Below are positions 16,019-24,728 of a stretch of 64,000 bases of DNA, in pieces. The notes beneath the pieces are model-generated. The model made no database searches and was not told the origin of the DNA. It saw only the letters and a program-made list of their open reading frames with translations. Position numbers and translations under genes: made by a program. Positions within the stretch are counted from its first letter, which is position 1. The number at the start of each line of letters is the position of its first letter. This DNA comes from VRUE01 sp963703175 (GTDB lineage Bacteria > Actinomycetota > Thermoleophilia > Solirubrobacterales > 70-9), in assembly GCA_963703175.1 (NCBI GenBank), contig OY969794.1, forward strand, positions 310,001 through 374,000, written 5' to 3'.

Positions 16019-17594
16019 AGGAGTCGACGAAGCGCGGCGGGCGATCGTCCCTGTCGCCGTGGGCGGCCGCCGCGGCCAGGGTCGAGGCGATCAGCGAGCG
16101 CGTCCGCGCCGGGTCGACCACATCGTCGAGCTCGAAGAGCGTGGCCGCGTTGATCGCCTTCGCATTGTCTTCGGCGGCAGCGGTGAGGTCACGGACGCGC
16201 TGCTCGCGCTGCTCCCCATCCTCGATTGCCTCAAGCTCCCTACGCAGTGCCAACCTCACCGCGCCCTCGAGGCCCATCGGCCCGAGGTGCGCCATCGGCC
16301 AGGCAATCGTCAACAGCGGCTCGTGCAGGCTGCCGCCGGCCATCGCCTGCGCACCGAGGCCGTAGCCACGGCGCAGGATCACCGCAATCAGCGGCACGCG
16401 CAGCGCAGCGCCGCCGACTAGGAGACGTGACGCGTGGCGCACCAGACCAGTTGCCTCGGCATCGGGACCGACCATGAATCCGGGCGTGTCGACCAGCGAG
16501 ACGATCGGCAGCCCGAACGAGTCGCACAGCTGCATGAACCTCGCTGCCTTGTCAGCGGCGTCGCTGGTGATTGCGCCAGCCATGTGCATGGTGTCGTTGG
16601 CGATGAAGCCGAGTGGACGCCCCTCGATCCGGGCGAGCGCCGTCACCATCTCCGGCGCGAAGCGCTTGCGGAGGAGGGTGACCGAGTCGGCGTCCGCAAG
16701 CGTCTCGATCACCGGCCCGACTGCGTAGGCGCGCCGCTCGCGCTCCGGCACTATGTCGCGCAGCCTGGTCTGGTCGGGTTCCGAGCCCGCCGGGGTTGAG
16801 CCCTGGAAGTACGCCAGTAGGCGCTTGGTAGCTGCAGTGGCCGCCGCCTCGTCGGCGACCGCCAGATCAACCACTCCATTGCGCTCCTGCATCTCCAGCG
16901 GACCGACCTCGTCGGGATCGACCTTGCCCAGCCCACCACCCTCGATCATCGCCGGCCCGCCCATGCCAAGCGAGATGTTCTCCGTGGCGACAATCAGGTC
17001 CGAGCAGCCGGCGAGCACCGCGTTACCAGCGAAGCAGCGCCCGGCGACCACGGCGATTCGCGGTACCAATCCAGAGAGTCGCGCCCAGAGCGCGAAGGCG
17101 CGCGTGTCCAGCGCGGAAACGACCGGATAGTCGGTGTCGCCAGGCCGTCCTCCCCCACCCTCGGCGTACAGCACGGCCGGCAGCCGCATCCGCTCGATCA
17201 ACTCGAAGAGGCGGTCCTTCTTACGGTGACCGAGCGCCCCCTGGGTGCCGGCCAGCACGGTGTAGTCATAAGAGAGCACCGCACAGGCGGCGCGATCGCC
17301 GAAGAGGTCGCCGTTGATCCGCGCCGTACCGCCGACCAACCCGTCCGCCGGCGTGCGCGCAATTAGATCGTCGAGCTCGCGCCGTCCGCGCTGCGAAGCG
17401 ATCGCAAAGCGCCCGTACTCGACAAAGGAGCCAGGATCGACGAGGTCGTCGATGTTCTCGCGAGCGGTCCGCCCGCCGGCCTCATGGCGCTTTCGTACCG
17501 CATCGGGCCGCGCCTCGTCGCGGGTCAGCTCCTCCCGACGCAGCAGCTCGGCAAGATCGTGCCGCTCCTCTCCCCCGCTTTGCTCTTCCACCAC
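16014..17594 (-). CDS. Acyl-CoA carboxylase carboxyltransferase (beta) subunit
   Basis: A 526-residue carboxyltransferase of the AccD/PccB superfamily. Tandem crotonase-like domains are visible: the N-domain with DDLVDPGSFVEYG, and the C-domain with MAGAITSDAADKAARFMQLC followed by VDTPGFMVGPDAEATG (acyl-CoA-binding oxyanion regions). These subunits move CO2 from biotin to an acyl-CoA. No biotin carboxylase or biotin carrier gene lies nearby, so a distant alpha subunit must serve it. It differs from the gene at 34973. Start GTG at 17594. The substrate (acetyl-, propionyl- or longer acyl-CoA) cannot be assigned. Confidence 0.85.
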   Translation of the reverse strand: MVEEQSGGEERHDLAELLRREELTRDEARPDAVRKRHEAGGRTARENIDDLVDPGSFVEYGRFAIASQRGRRELDDLIARTPADGLVGGTARINGDLFGDRAACAVLSYDYTVLAGTQGALGHRKKDRLFELIERMRLPAVLYAEGGGGRPGDTDYPVVSALDTRAFALWARLSGLVPRIAVVAGRCFAGNAVLAGCSDLIVATENISLGMGGPAMIEGGGLGKVDPDEVGPLEMQERNGVVDLAVADEAAATAATKRLLAYFQGSTPAGSEPDQTRLRDIVPERERRAYAVGPVIETLADADSVTLLRKRFAPEMVTALARIEGRPLGFIANDTMHMAGAITSDAADKAARFMQLCDSFGLPIVSLVDTPGFMVGPDAEATGLVRHASRLLVGGAALRVPLIAVILRRGYGLGAQAMAGGSLHEPLLTIAWPMAHLGPMGLEGAVRLALRRELEAIEDGEQREQRVRDLTAAAEDNAKAINAATLFELDDVVDPARTRSLIASTLAAAAAHGDRDDRPPRFVDSW

Positions 17595-17667
17595 AGTGGC
17601 GGATATTCCCAGACCAGACCAGGCCTGGCGCCGTAGCCGATAAGGGAAAGTTTGAGAAAATCAGGCG

Positions 17668-18045
17668 ATGATCGAGCGACTCGACGGGATGCCGGAGGGA
17701 ACGATCGGCCTCGAAGCCTCCGGCAAGCTCAGTCGCGACGACTACCGGAACGTGCTCGAGCCGGCCCTGGCGGAAGCGATCGAGTCGGGTGAATTGCGGT
17801 TGCTCTTCATCCTCACCGACTTCGGCGGTCTCGAGCCGGGAGCCTGGATCGAGGACGTGAAGACCGGTTTGAGCACCTGGGTCCGCAATCACTCTGTCTG
17901 GAAGCGCTTCGCCCTCGTCACCGACGTCGAGTGGGTGGCGAAAGCAATGCGCATGTTCGCCTGGATGACCCCGGGCGAAGTTCTGGTGCAGAATCTGGAT
18001 GGCCTCGAAGAGGCGAGGGCCTGGGTAGCGGCTGGACGAGCTTAG
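17668..18045 (+). CDS. SpoIIAA/STAS-like protein
   Basis: A 125-residue protein matching the SpoIIAA-like family: an N-terminal strand LEASGKLSRDDYRNVLEPAL, a central LLFILTDFGGLEPGAWIEDV and a C-terminal ALVTDVEWVAKAMRMFAWM. The CRAL-TRIO/STAS-type alpha/beta sandwich is predicted; the phosphorylatable Ser of true anti-sigma antagonists is not evident. Small, soluble and single. Its role may be lipid or partner binding. Convergent with the delta-60 locus, two bases between stops. Confidence 0.8.
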   Translation: MIERLDGMPEGTIGLEASGKLSRDDYRNVLEPALAEAIESGELRLLFILTDFGGLEPGAWIEDVKTGLSTWVRNHSVWKRFALVTDVEWVAKAMRMFAWMTPGEVLVQNLDGLEEARAWVAAGRA

Positions 18046-18046
18046 T

Positions 18047-20339
18047 TCAGCGAAAGCGCAGGATCTCGACGCTGGCGCCGGGTTCTTCGATCTTGCCCGC
18101 CGTACCGGCGATCACGAGGCGGCCACCGGGCTGACGAGCAGCCGCGACGGGGCGGAAGGGGCGCGACTGCGCCCTTGCCGCGATTACGACGCCGTGACGG
18201 CCGAAGTGGCGATCGGCCCGTCCGTCCCCCCTGAAAGCGCGAATGGCTACGCCGTCCTCGCCGAAGAGTCCGTTGCCGCTGACGAGGATGATCCGGCGGC
18301 CGCCGAAGAAGCCGACCATCGGCGCACCCGCGTGGACTCGAACCAGGCCGTTGTGGCCGAAGGTCCGGTCGCGGATGCCGTCGCGCCGAAACCGAATCTG
18401 AGTGGTCGGCAGGGGGGTGAGTTCGGGCTCGGGGGCAGCGGCGATGAGGATGCCGCCGTCCGGCGCTATCGCGACAGCGCTCTCTTCGTTGGCGAGCCCA
18501 GGCATGTATGGCTGGCGTCCGTGGTAAGCGAAGTCGAGGTCCGGGCGGCCGTTCGGCAGCAGCCTCGCCATCCCAGCGTATGGGCCCTCGTTGCCGAACA
18601 GCACGACCCGGCCTTGGCGATCGAATGCAGCCGATAGCGCCATCCCCTTCACCCCCCGGCCAAAGCCGATCAGTGCCAGGCCGTCACGACCGAACCGGCG
18701 ATCGGGTCGACCTGGGGAGTCAGCTTGAAAGCCGCCATGCCGAAACGGTGAGCGATGCGACCGACGACCAAGGCCTCGCCGCTCCGCCGGACAGCCAGCG
18801 AGCCGATATCGAAATGAGCCGGCAGGCGCGCCGCCCCTTGCGAGCCATAGCTGGGGTCGCGCCGGCCGCGATCGTCAAAGCGGGCTATATAGGCCCTGCC
18901 ACGAGCGGCACTGGCAGCGGCCACGGAGTAGTACCGATTGTCTCCGTCGGCCCGTATTTCAGAATCGGTTTCGGAGACCACGAATCTCGAGCCGGAGCCA
19001 ACTTCGGTGTCGATGTCGCCGTTTGGCCTCGAACTGAGGAGAACAGTCCGCGCTCTGTGCGCGCCGGAGTCGCTCCAGGCGGAGGTGAGGATGTCGCCAC
19101 TCGGTCCGATCGCGAGGCCAAGCGCCTCAGTGATGCTAGGCACCGTGCGGATTTCGCCGACGGAGCCGAGGTTGGCGAAACTGGGATCTGGCCCCCCGTT
19201 CGGCTCGCGAGCGAGGACGAACGCGTCGGAGCGACGACCGGCCCCACCGGCGGCGAGGATCTGGCCGCTCGGGGAGATCGCCAGGCCAGCAATGCGCGGA
19301 ACGTAGGTGTAGCCAGGAGACCCGCCAGGAAATTCGAGCGAGGTCCGGCCGTCCTGTCCGAAGCCAGGGTCGAGCGCACCGTCGGAGCCGAAGCGCGCAA
19401 GGATCGGGGTGAAGGGGCATTCGCCCCCAGCACAGCTTTCTGGGCTAGCTGCCCCGCCGGCGAGCACGATGCTGCCGTCGGGCGCCAGGGCCAGCGCGCT
19501 CGCTTCATCAAAGGCACCCACATCGAGGCTGGTGCGCCCACCGCTACCGAACTCCGTATTTAGGCTGCCATCTGCGCGGTAGCGGCTGAGGACGAAGTCC
19601 CCGGTCCCAGAGCAACAGGACTCGGAGCTGGCGAGAATCGCTTCGCCGCCGGGCAGGGCGAGCAGCACCTTAGGATCATTCGCGGCTTCGGCTACGCCGC
19701 CTTTGCCGAAGCTTGACTCGAGGGCGCCGCCGGAGGAGAGCGCCAAGAGGGACCGGCTCCCGGCAACGAGGATCGTGCCATCTTCGCGAACCGCGAGGCC
19801 GTTCGCGGCGGTCTCTTCGAGCTTGTCTTCGGTGTTGGCGCGGACAACGCCTTCGTTGCCGAAGCTCGAATCGAGATTGCCGTTCGGCTGGAGCCCATAC
19901 ACCGTTGAGCCGGCGGCGCAGGGTCCTTGCCCCCCGGGACGCCAAACAGGATCCGTCCGTCCCCTTGCAGGGCCAGCCCTTTCACACTGCCCAGATAGTT
20001 CGTGTCGGGAGCGAGCACCGTGCCGCCGCTTCCAAAGCCGGCATCGAGACGCCCATCTGGCAGGCGGCGCTGGATCATCCCAGCGGACCCCCTTTCAGCG
20101 GTTTCCACGTTTGCGGTCAGCACGAACTTGTCGTCGGACTGACGAACCACCGCGGTGAATTCGGAGCTTGCGAAAGCGTCTCCCATCTCGGAGAAAACGC
20201 GGCCGTTGTGCCCAAACGAGCGATCAAGAACTCCCCGCATGGGCCTCGCGGCGGCCGCCGCGGCCGCAGCCAGAAGCGTCGCTGCCACCCCAAAGCAAAG
20301 TAGACCCGCGATCAAGCGGGCGCGTGCGCTCTCCCCCAT
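18047..20339 (-). pseudogene. Secreted delta-60 repeat protein, split by two single-base frameshifts
   Basis: One gene reads across three frames. It begins at ATG 20339 with a signal peptide (RLIAGLLCFGVAATLLAAAA) and then a series of delta-60 repeats with the pattern F-x-x-DG-x-D-x-x-FG-x-x-G (RLPDGRLDAGFGSGGTV, LQPNGNLDSSFGNEGVV and others). The first shift is at the C6 run 19930-19935: adding one base joins FGVPGG to QGPCAAG. The second is at the GGG run 18704-18706: adding one base gives DPDRRFGRDGLALIGFG. The full product would be about 760 residues, exported, with a repeat propeller. Both defects sit in homopolymers, so assembly error is as likely as true decay. Confidence 0.8.
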
Positions 20340-20465
20340 GGCCGAATGAACACCATAACTCTGACCGAGTTTTGCTGCTCCAGTTGAGTGCGCGGAAATA
20401 CGCAAAGGCCGATAGAGCAGGCCATCCTGGCGACAATCAGACTCGTAACCGGAGAGGATAGGCAG

Positions 20466-20720
20466 ATGCCCCAGCCCCGTCGCCAGAAAAAGCAGGCCGA
20501 ATCTGTCGACTACGGCTGGGTAATTTCGTTCGGCTGCAAGTCCGCCGGCCAGCTCCGGCGCCTCAAGGTCGACACCGACCCGGCTAGCGATACGCGACCG
20601 ATCGAGGTCCCATGCGTCTGCGGTGAGATCCACCGCGTGATCGTCTCCCCGTACCGACGTCGGCGCTCCGCAGAGGAACCTTTCGATCTTGAGGTTTCCT
20701 CACTCGACGAGCTGCGTTAA
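20466..20720 (+). CDS. Small conserved-looking protein with a CxCG motif
   Basis: An 84-residue basic protein (MPQPRRQKKQ start) with one Cys in FGCKSAG and a VPCVCGEIHRV motif; the Cys arrangement could hold a metal, but a full zinc ribbon is not present. The ATG at 20466 has a good GGAGAGGA site 6 bases upstream, which supports translation. It lies just upstream of, and divergent from, the delta-60 gene. No family assigned. Confidence 0.6.
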   Translation: MPQPRRQKKQAESVDYGWVISFGCKSAGQLRRLKVDTDPASDTRPIEVPCVCGEIHRVIVSPYRRRRSAEEPFDLEVSSLDELR

Positions 20721-21028
20721 GGGAATACGACGAGCGCTTAGCCGTTTGCTCACTCCCCGAAGAGCGCTACAGAGCCAAATTCTGATCGTCAAGCCGGCGT
20801 CCTGGGGGCGGGCTCATTGCCACGCTACCCACGCTGTCCGCGAGTTTGAGTTTTCGCGACGGGCATTTGCTTCAGACGCCGTTTGAGCTCAGCTTCCACA
20901 GCCACTTGCTCGACTGGCTCGTCTCCGGGAAAACTCCCAGGCTCTCACCACCGTTCGCTCCAGCGCTCCCACCATAGGCTCCTACGGTACGACGACGCTC
21001 GGCGGGGGTACCTCGGACGAGCGGTCCC
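20721..21028. other. Gap without a supported gene
   Basis: About 308 bases between two genes. No frame has a credible start, family motif or hairpin that I can support. Confidence 0.5.
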
Positions 21029-21595
21029 CTAAGCGACCGCGGGGGAAGGTGGCCCCTCCTCGGGCTTCTTTTTATCGCGGCGCTTTTGGCGCCACCGCTT
21101 TACCTTACGAATACCCCTGCGCACAGGTCCCTTCTCGGCAACCGCGGCTTTGACGCCAGATCCGACAACACCAACAAGCTCGGCGGCCGCCTCGATCCAC
21201 TTGCTCAGGCTGCTGAGACTGCCAAGAATCGTCTGGACATTCTCGACTACAAAGTCAAGAAGCTCGAGTACCTTCTTCCGCCGCCCGGACCAAGGCGATT
21301 CGGCCCGACGCGCCGTCTCGCCCATTGCTCTCCGGGCCGTCGCCAGCTTGAAGGCCGTCTGTGCATTCGTGAAGCCAGCGGCTTCCAGATCCTCTTCCCG
21401 GGCCGACAGCACCTGTTTTTCGATGGCCGGCAACTGGACATCTTCGATCTCATGGCGGGCTTTATCTAGTAGGACCAGTTGCTCATCGTCTAGGTAGGCA
21501 AACGAAATTGGGCGCGTCCACTCCACAACCTCTCGCACGAAGCTGACAAGGTCTTCGGGCGGGGCAGACGAAATCTCAGACTCCACGGAGTCCAC
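21029..21595 (-). CDS. Unknown soluble helical protein with a basic tail
   Basis: A 188-residue frame starting GTG at 21595 (another GTG at 21586). The N-terminal 100 residues are charged and helical (FAYLDDEQLVLLDKARHEIE). A moderately hydrophobic helix follows at about 122-155 (ILGSLSSLSKWIEAAAELVG), then a strongly basic tail (KVKRWRQKRRDKKKPEE). No recognised family. It could be a membrane-associated or nucleic-acid-binding protein. It stands alone in an eroded region. Confidence 0.5.
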   Translation of the reverse strand: MDSVESEISSAPPEDLVSFVREVVEWTRPISFAYLDDEQLVLLDKARHEIEDVQLPAIEKQVLSAREEDLEAAGFTNAQTAFKLATARRAMGETARRAESPWSGRRKKVLELLDFVVENVQTILGSLSSLSKWIEAAAELVGVVGSGVKAAVAEKGPVRRGIRKVKRWRQKRRDKKKPEEGPPSPAVA

Positions 21596-21871
21596 CGTAA
21601 CCGCTCAGACCCATGCGTGTGTGAATCGCTAGACCCCTGAGGACCTTTTGATCAGCGCATCCGTAAGGGCTGCGGCGCCATCGGCTCGTCCTACGCGGGC
21701 CGCGCTCAGATTGATCCACTTCGCCTGGTCCAAATAAACGGCCAGCACTCGACCCTGCTGCCAGCAGCATGTTGCCCGATGCGCCCTGCAAGCGCTACAA
21801 CCAAGCCATGGCCGATCTCTTCGATCCCGCCTTCTCAGGGGAACGACCCATAGAAGGGGTCCGCGGTTGGC

Positions 21872-22267
21872 TCAGTTGAGGACGGCGATCTCGCAGCGAA
21901 TGCCGGCCGCCCGCCCAAGCCTTCCGTCGGCCGTCAAGAGGACCGTACCGAGCGCCTCGGCGAGCGCGACGTAGGGGCATCGTAGGCGCTGAGGTTGTCG
22001 CGCAACTACCCAGACTCGGGCGAGCAGCGGCAGGTGCGGGACGCGCCGCAGGGGAAGCGCGGCGAGGTCGGTGAGCGCCTGCCCGGATCGACGCCCGTCG
22101 AGCCTCTTTTTGCCCTCGCCGCGCGGCACAGGGTCGAGACGACCTCAAGGTCGATCAACTCCGGCGCGACGAGCTGCTCGCCGTGCAGACGCTCGCGGGC
22201 ACGGTCGCCGTCGCTGTCGTCGTCGGCGAGCGCTGGCCGCGAGTACGGATGCGTCGACGACGATCAC
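21872..22267 (-). pseudogene. VapC-type PIN-domain toxin, decayed by frameshifts
   Basis: A PIN toxin can be read by changing frame. It opens VIVVDASVLAA at GTG 22267, which overlaps the antitoxin stop. After an extra A comes ALADDDSDGDRARERLHGEQ with LVAPELIDLEVVSTLCRAA; after a shift at the A5 run comes ALTDLAALPLRRVPHLPLLA; then LRDNLSAYDA is out of frame again; finally PYVALAEALGTVLLTADGRL. All family landmarks (first Asp, central Glu, DAxYVALAE, TADGRL) are present but scattered over frames, so no active enzyme can be made. VapC toxins are RNases that cleave tRNA or rRNA. Confidence 0.7.
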
Positions 22268-22450
22268 GCCGCGCCCTGGCGGTCGTCGCGGAGGCTCTCG
22301 ACAGCGAAGTCAAGGCTGAGCGAGCCCCCAGCGCGACCACCTGCTCGGTCTAGGACCTCCTCCAGCGTCTCCGCCTCGGCCTGCCGGGTCAGCTGGGCAG
22401 ACAGCAAGGCAGATCGAATGTCGCTGGGAACTAGACATGCATTAGTTCGA
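22264..22450 (-). pseudogene. VapB-like antitoxin remnant
   Basis: The end of a frame, AEAETLEEVLDRAGGRAGGS then LDFAVESLRDDRQGAA, has the typical acidic antitoxin tail and ends in a TGA overlapping the VapC GTG (GTGA), the usual vapBC arrangement. The N-terminal DNA-binding half is not recognisable; upstream residues look like unrelated sequence. The 5' boundary given is approximate. Confidence 0.45.
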
Positions 22451-22632
22451 ATGCCAATGCATTCTTGAGTGAGCTTTCCCGCTGAGAGATTGGGCAGTTG
22501 CCTTAGCTCGAAGCGCCGCCGTACCTTAACCCCGACCGCCGACAAAGGTCCATCTACACAGGCACATCAGGACTAATGAATCAAGGTCGCGGCGCAGCAC
22601 GTTGGTGATTACGCATAGGAGTACTTCGGCGA

Positions 22633-22794
22633 CTACCGAGGAGGCAGCCAGTTTCTCTTATCGCTCTTGGGGCCTCTCTCCCAAAGCCAATCACCAAAAG
22701 CCAAGTAATATGCCGCGAGCGCTATCCCAATCGACACAATGACGAACAAGATCCCGAGAGCAACAGTGCCGAAACTGACAGTGCCAAGGTTCAT
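22633..22794 (-). CDS. 53-residue single-span membrane protein
   Basis: A short frame from ATG 22794 to TAG 22633: an N-terminal hydrophobic segment of about 28 residues (GTVALGILFVIVSIGIALAA) and a charged C-terminal tail (ERGPKSDKRNWLPPR). Composition and hydrophobicity are those of a small single-pass membrane protein with the tail inside. The ribosome-binding site is weak. No family known. Frame, length and amphipathic layout support it, but conservation is untested. Confidence 0.45.
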   Translation of the reverse strand: MNLGTVSFGTVALGILFVIVSIGIALAAYYLAFGDWLWERGPKSDKRNWLPPR

Positions 22795-22952
22795 GTAGCC
22801 ATTTTACCCACTCTGGCCTCAATGTACGGCGACATATGCCCACGGGCGTTCCCCGCCACACCACCGCCGCTGCCACTATGATGGCGCCTATAATGCCCCA
22901 TGCTCCGCGGACCGGATTTCTGGCCCGGGCATTGCATTATCGGTGATTCAGC

Positions 22953-23522
22953 CTAGGGAGCCTTGCATACGGTCGGGCCAGTGTCACTGATCAGCCCACC
23001 GGAGCTGTCGTATACCGCGAGCCGGCCCATGCAAACAACGCCCGCGAACGCGTGAGACCAATACGCCACTGGTTCAATCCCGACCTGCCTTGCTTTGCTG
23101 TCACTGACTCTCCGGAGCTTGACGCTTCTCTGACCCAGCGCCCCTAGGTCCAGGTCCAGGCGACGCGCCGACGGGTCGAAAATCATAACTATAACCGTCC
23201 GTCGTTTCCGACCCGGCGCGTCATTCGAAACAGCCTGGATAATGGGAAGGCCAGAACTTACCTGGTCGCATTCATAGGCTTCACCACTTTCCCGACCCTG
23301 GAACGAGGGTTCTTCCGTCGCAATCGAAATGCACGTGACACCTCTTTGCGGCCTACGTGCTTCCGATTTTTCAAGCCAACTCTCCCACGCGTACCGACCA
23401 ATCCTCCCCTTACCAACCAATGCATAGGTAGAGGGCGCCGCTTGGGCAAACACTATTCCGCCCAGCGCACCGAGGGCGACCAGGGCCGCCAAAGCCACCT
23501 GTCTTATTCGAAAACTCATCAT
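22953..23522 (-). CDS. Exported protein of unknown function
   Basis: A 189-residue frame starting MMSFRIRQVALAALVALGAL, a clear signal peptide ending near AQA (about residue 28). The mature part contains four Cys (VTCISI, YECDQV, VVCMG, TVCKAP), which could form two disulfides, and a strand-rich C-terminal half (RTVIVMIFDPSARRLDLDLG). The second Met (23519) is an equally possible start. No recognised family. The DNA here is visibly less GC-rich than the rest of the window. Confidence 0.6.
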   Translation of the reverse strand: MMSFRIRQVALAALVALGALGGIVFAQAAPSTYALVGKGRIGRYAWESWLEKSEARRPQRGVTCISIATEEPSFQGRESGEAYECDQVSSGLPIIQAVSNDAPGRKRRTVIVMIFDPSARRLDLDLGALGQRSVKLRRVSDSKARQVGIEPVAYWSHAFAGVVCMGRLAVYDSSGGLISDTGPTVCKAP

Positions 23523-24107
23523 GAACAATCTATACAGGTGGTCGGATGATGACCGACGTGTCTTGATGCCCACAAATACAACGCAAGTCCCGCGTGCTGA
23601 GGGTTCGCAGGATTGCTCCTGAACCCCCAAGTCCATTCCCCGTAAGGCGTGATGTGTTTGCCATAGTCCGCTTTAGATCCGCCACCATCTTTGGTGTGCC
23701 CATACCATTCACACTTACTAGCTGGGAATATGAAGTGAATCCAGTGAATCCATCCCAATTGTCAATGTGTTCTTGGTCAAAACGCCGAATCTTCAGTCTC
23801 TCTTTTGCCGGCTTACTGCCTTCAACGGTTGTGGAGCGGGTTGGCGTGGTCAAATGAAGCGTCCAACGTGTCCTCCTGACTCGTTGACGGCTGCCGCTGA
23901 GCCGTCCGGCAGCGAACAGGAGGCGCGACCGTCAACGCAATGAACGACAGACCCGCACTTGGAGCGCTTGCCTACCGCTGCCAGGCTCGCAGCGACAGAC
24001 GGCAAGCGAGTCAGGAGCGAGCCAGCTTCGCCTTTTGCGCTGCAAGGGCCAGCTCGCATGGATGTCGAGGGTTCGCGTGCGTGGCAGGCCAGCGGCCGGA
24101 GTCGCAG
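23523..24107. other. 585-base stretch without a supported gene
   Basis: Two overlapping minus-strand frames (about 23530-23853 and 23519-23758) exist, but neither has family motifs or a decisive start. An AGGAGG at about 23870 precedes only a 14-codon frame. The stretch is relatively AT-rich. I see nothing else. Confidence 0.5.
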
Positions 24108-24728
24108 CTAGCCGAGCAGGACGATCCCGATGAAGAAGACGAGCACGACCTCGCTGACGATCCAGGAGTTCTCATCCATCCAGTCGCGGACCTTCGGCAA
24201 TGCTGACTTAGCCCGTTGACCCAGGGCCAAGACGCAGAGGGCTGGCAGCGCGAGGAACAGCAGCGTCAAAAGGACGAAGGGGACGACATGCAGCCAGGGT
24301 TCACCGTGATTCGCCATGTGGGAGCCAACTGCGATCAAGGTGAGGACGTCGCTGGGGAAGAAGGCCAGGAGGAGAAACCCCAGGATGAAGGTGGACTTCG
24401 GAGTCGCCGTCTGCAACTTGCCCATCCACTTGGGAGGGTCCGTCTGCCCTCTGCCGTGAAAGACGTAGGCCATAGCGAGCAGCAACAGGGCAACGATGAC
24501 GAAGTCAAGCGTGCGGGAACCCGATTCGCCTTCGGAGCCACCGCTCGTGCCTCCCCTTGCCAGGAGATAGACGATCGTGATGACAGCGAAAAGGCCGATG
24601 CCCGCACCTAGGACGTACGCAGTGGAATCCCCCCGCCACTTTTCGCTGGTGGCAAAGAAAAACGAGCTGATGATCTGCGGTCCAGCGACCATGACGACGG
24701 CCAGCGGTAGGACGGCGAGGATGTTCAT
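24108..24728 (-). CDS. GAP-family (Sap/SfLAP-like) membrane protein
   Basis: A 206-residue integral membrane protein with about six hydrophobic segments, opening MNILAVLPLAVVMVAGPQII and ending IVSEVVLVFFIGIVLLG. The internal WMGKLQTATPKSTFILGFLL segment is the characteristic middle of the GAP (GPL addressing protein) family, linked in mycobacteria to glycolipid export; some homologues are just 'GAP family' genes. Its ATG overlaps the antiporter stop as ATGA, so the two are translationally coupled. The role here is probably membrane or envelope related. Confidence 0.8.
   Translation of the reverse strand: MNILAVLPLAVVMVAGPQIISSFFFATSEKWRGDSTAYVLGAGIGLFAVITIVYLLARGGTSGGSEGESGSRTLDFVIVALLLLAMAYVFHGRGQTDPPKWMGKLQTATPKSTFILGFLLLAFFPSDVLTLIAVGSHMANHGEPWLHVVPFVLLTLLFLALPALCVLALGQRAKSALPKVRDWMDENSWIVSEVVLVFFIGIVLLG

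Noticed and set aside
23519..23853. Two overlapping small frames upstream of the exported 189-residue protein
   Set aside because: Neither has a convincing start, ribosome-binding site or recognisable family; one contains a Trp/His-rich segment that I could not match to any bacteriocin or other family.
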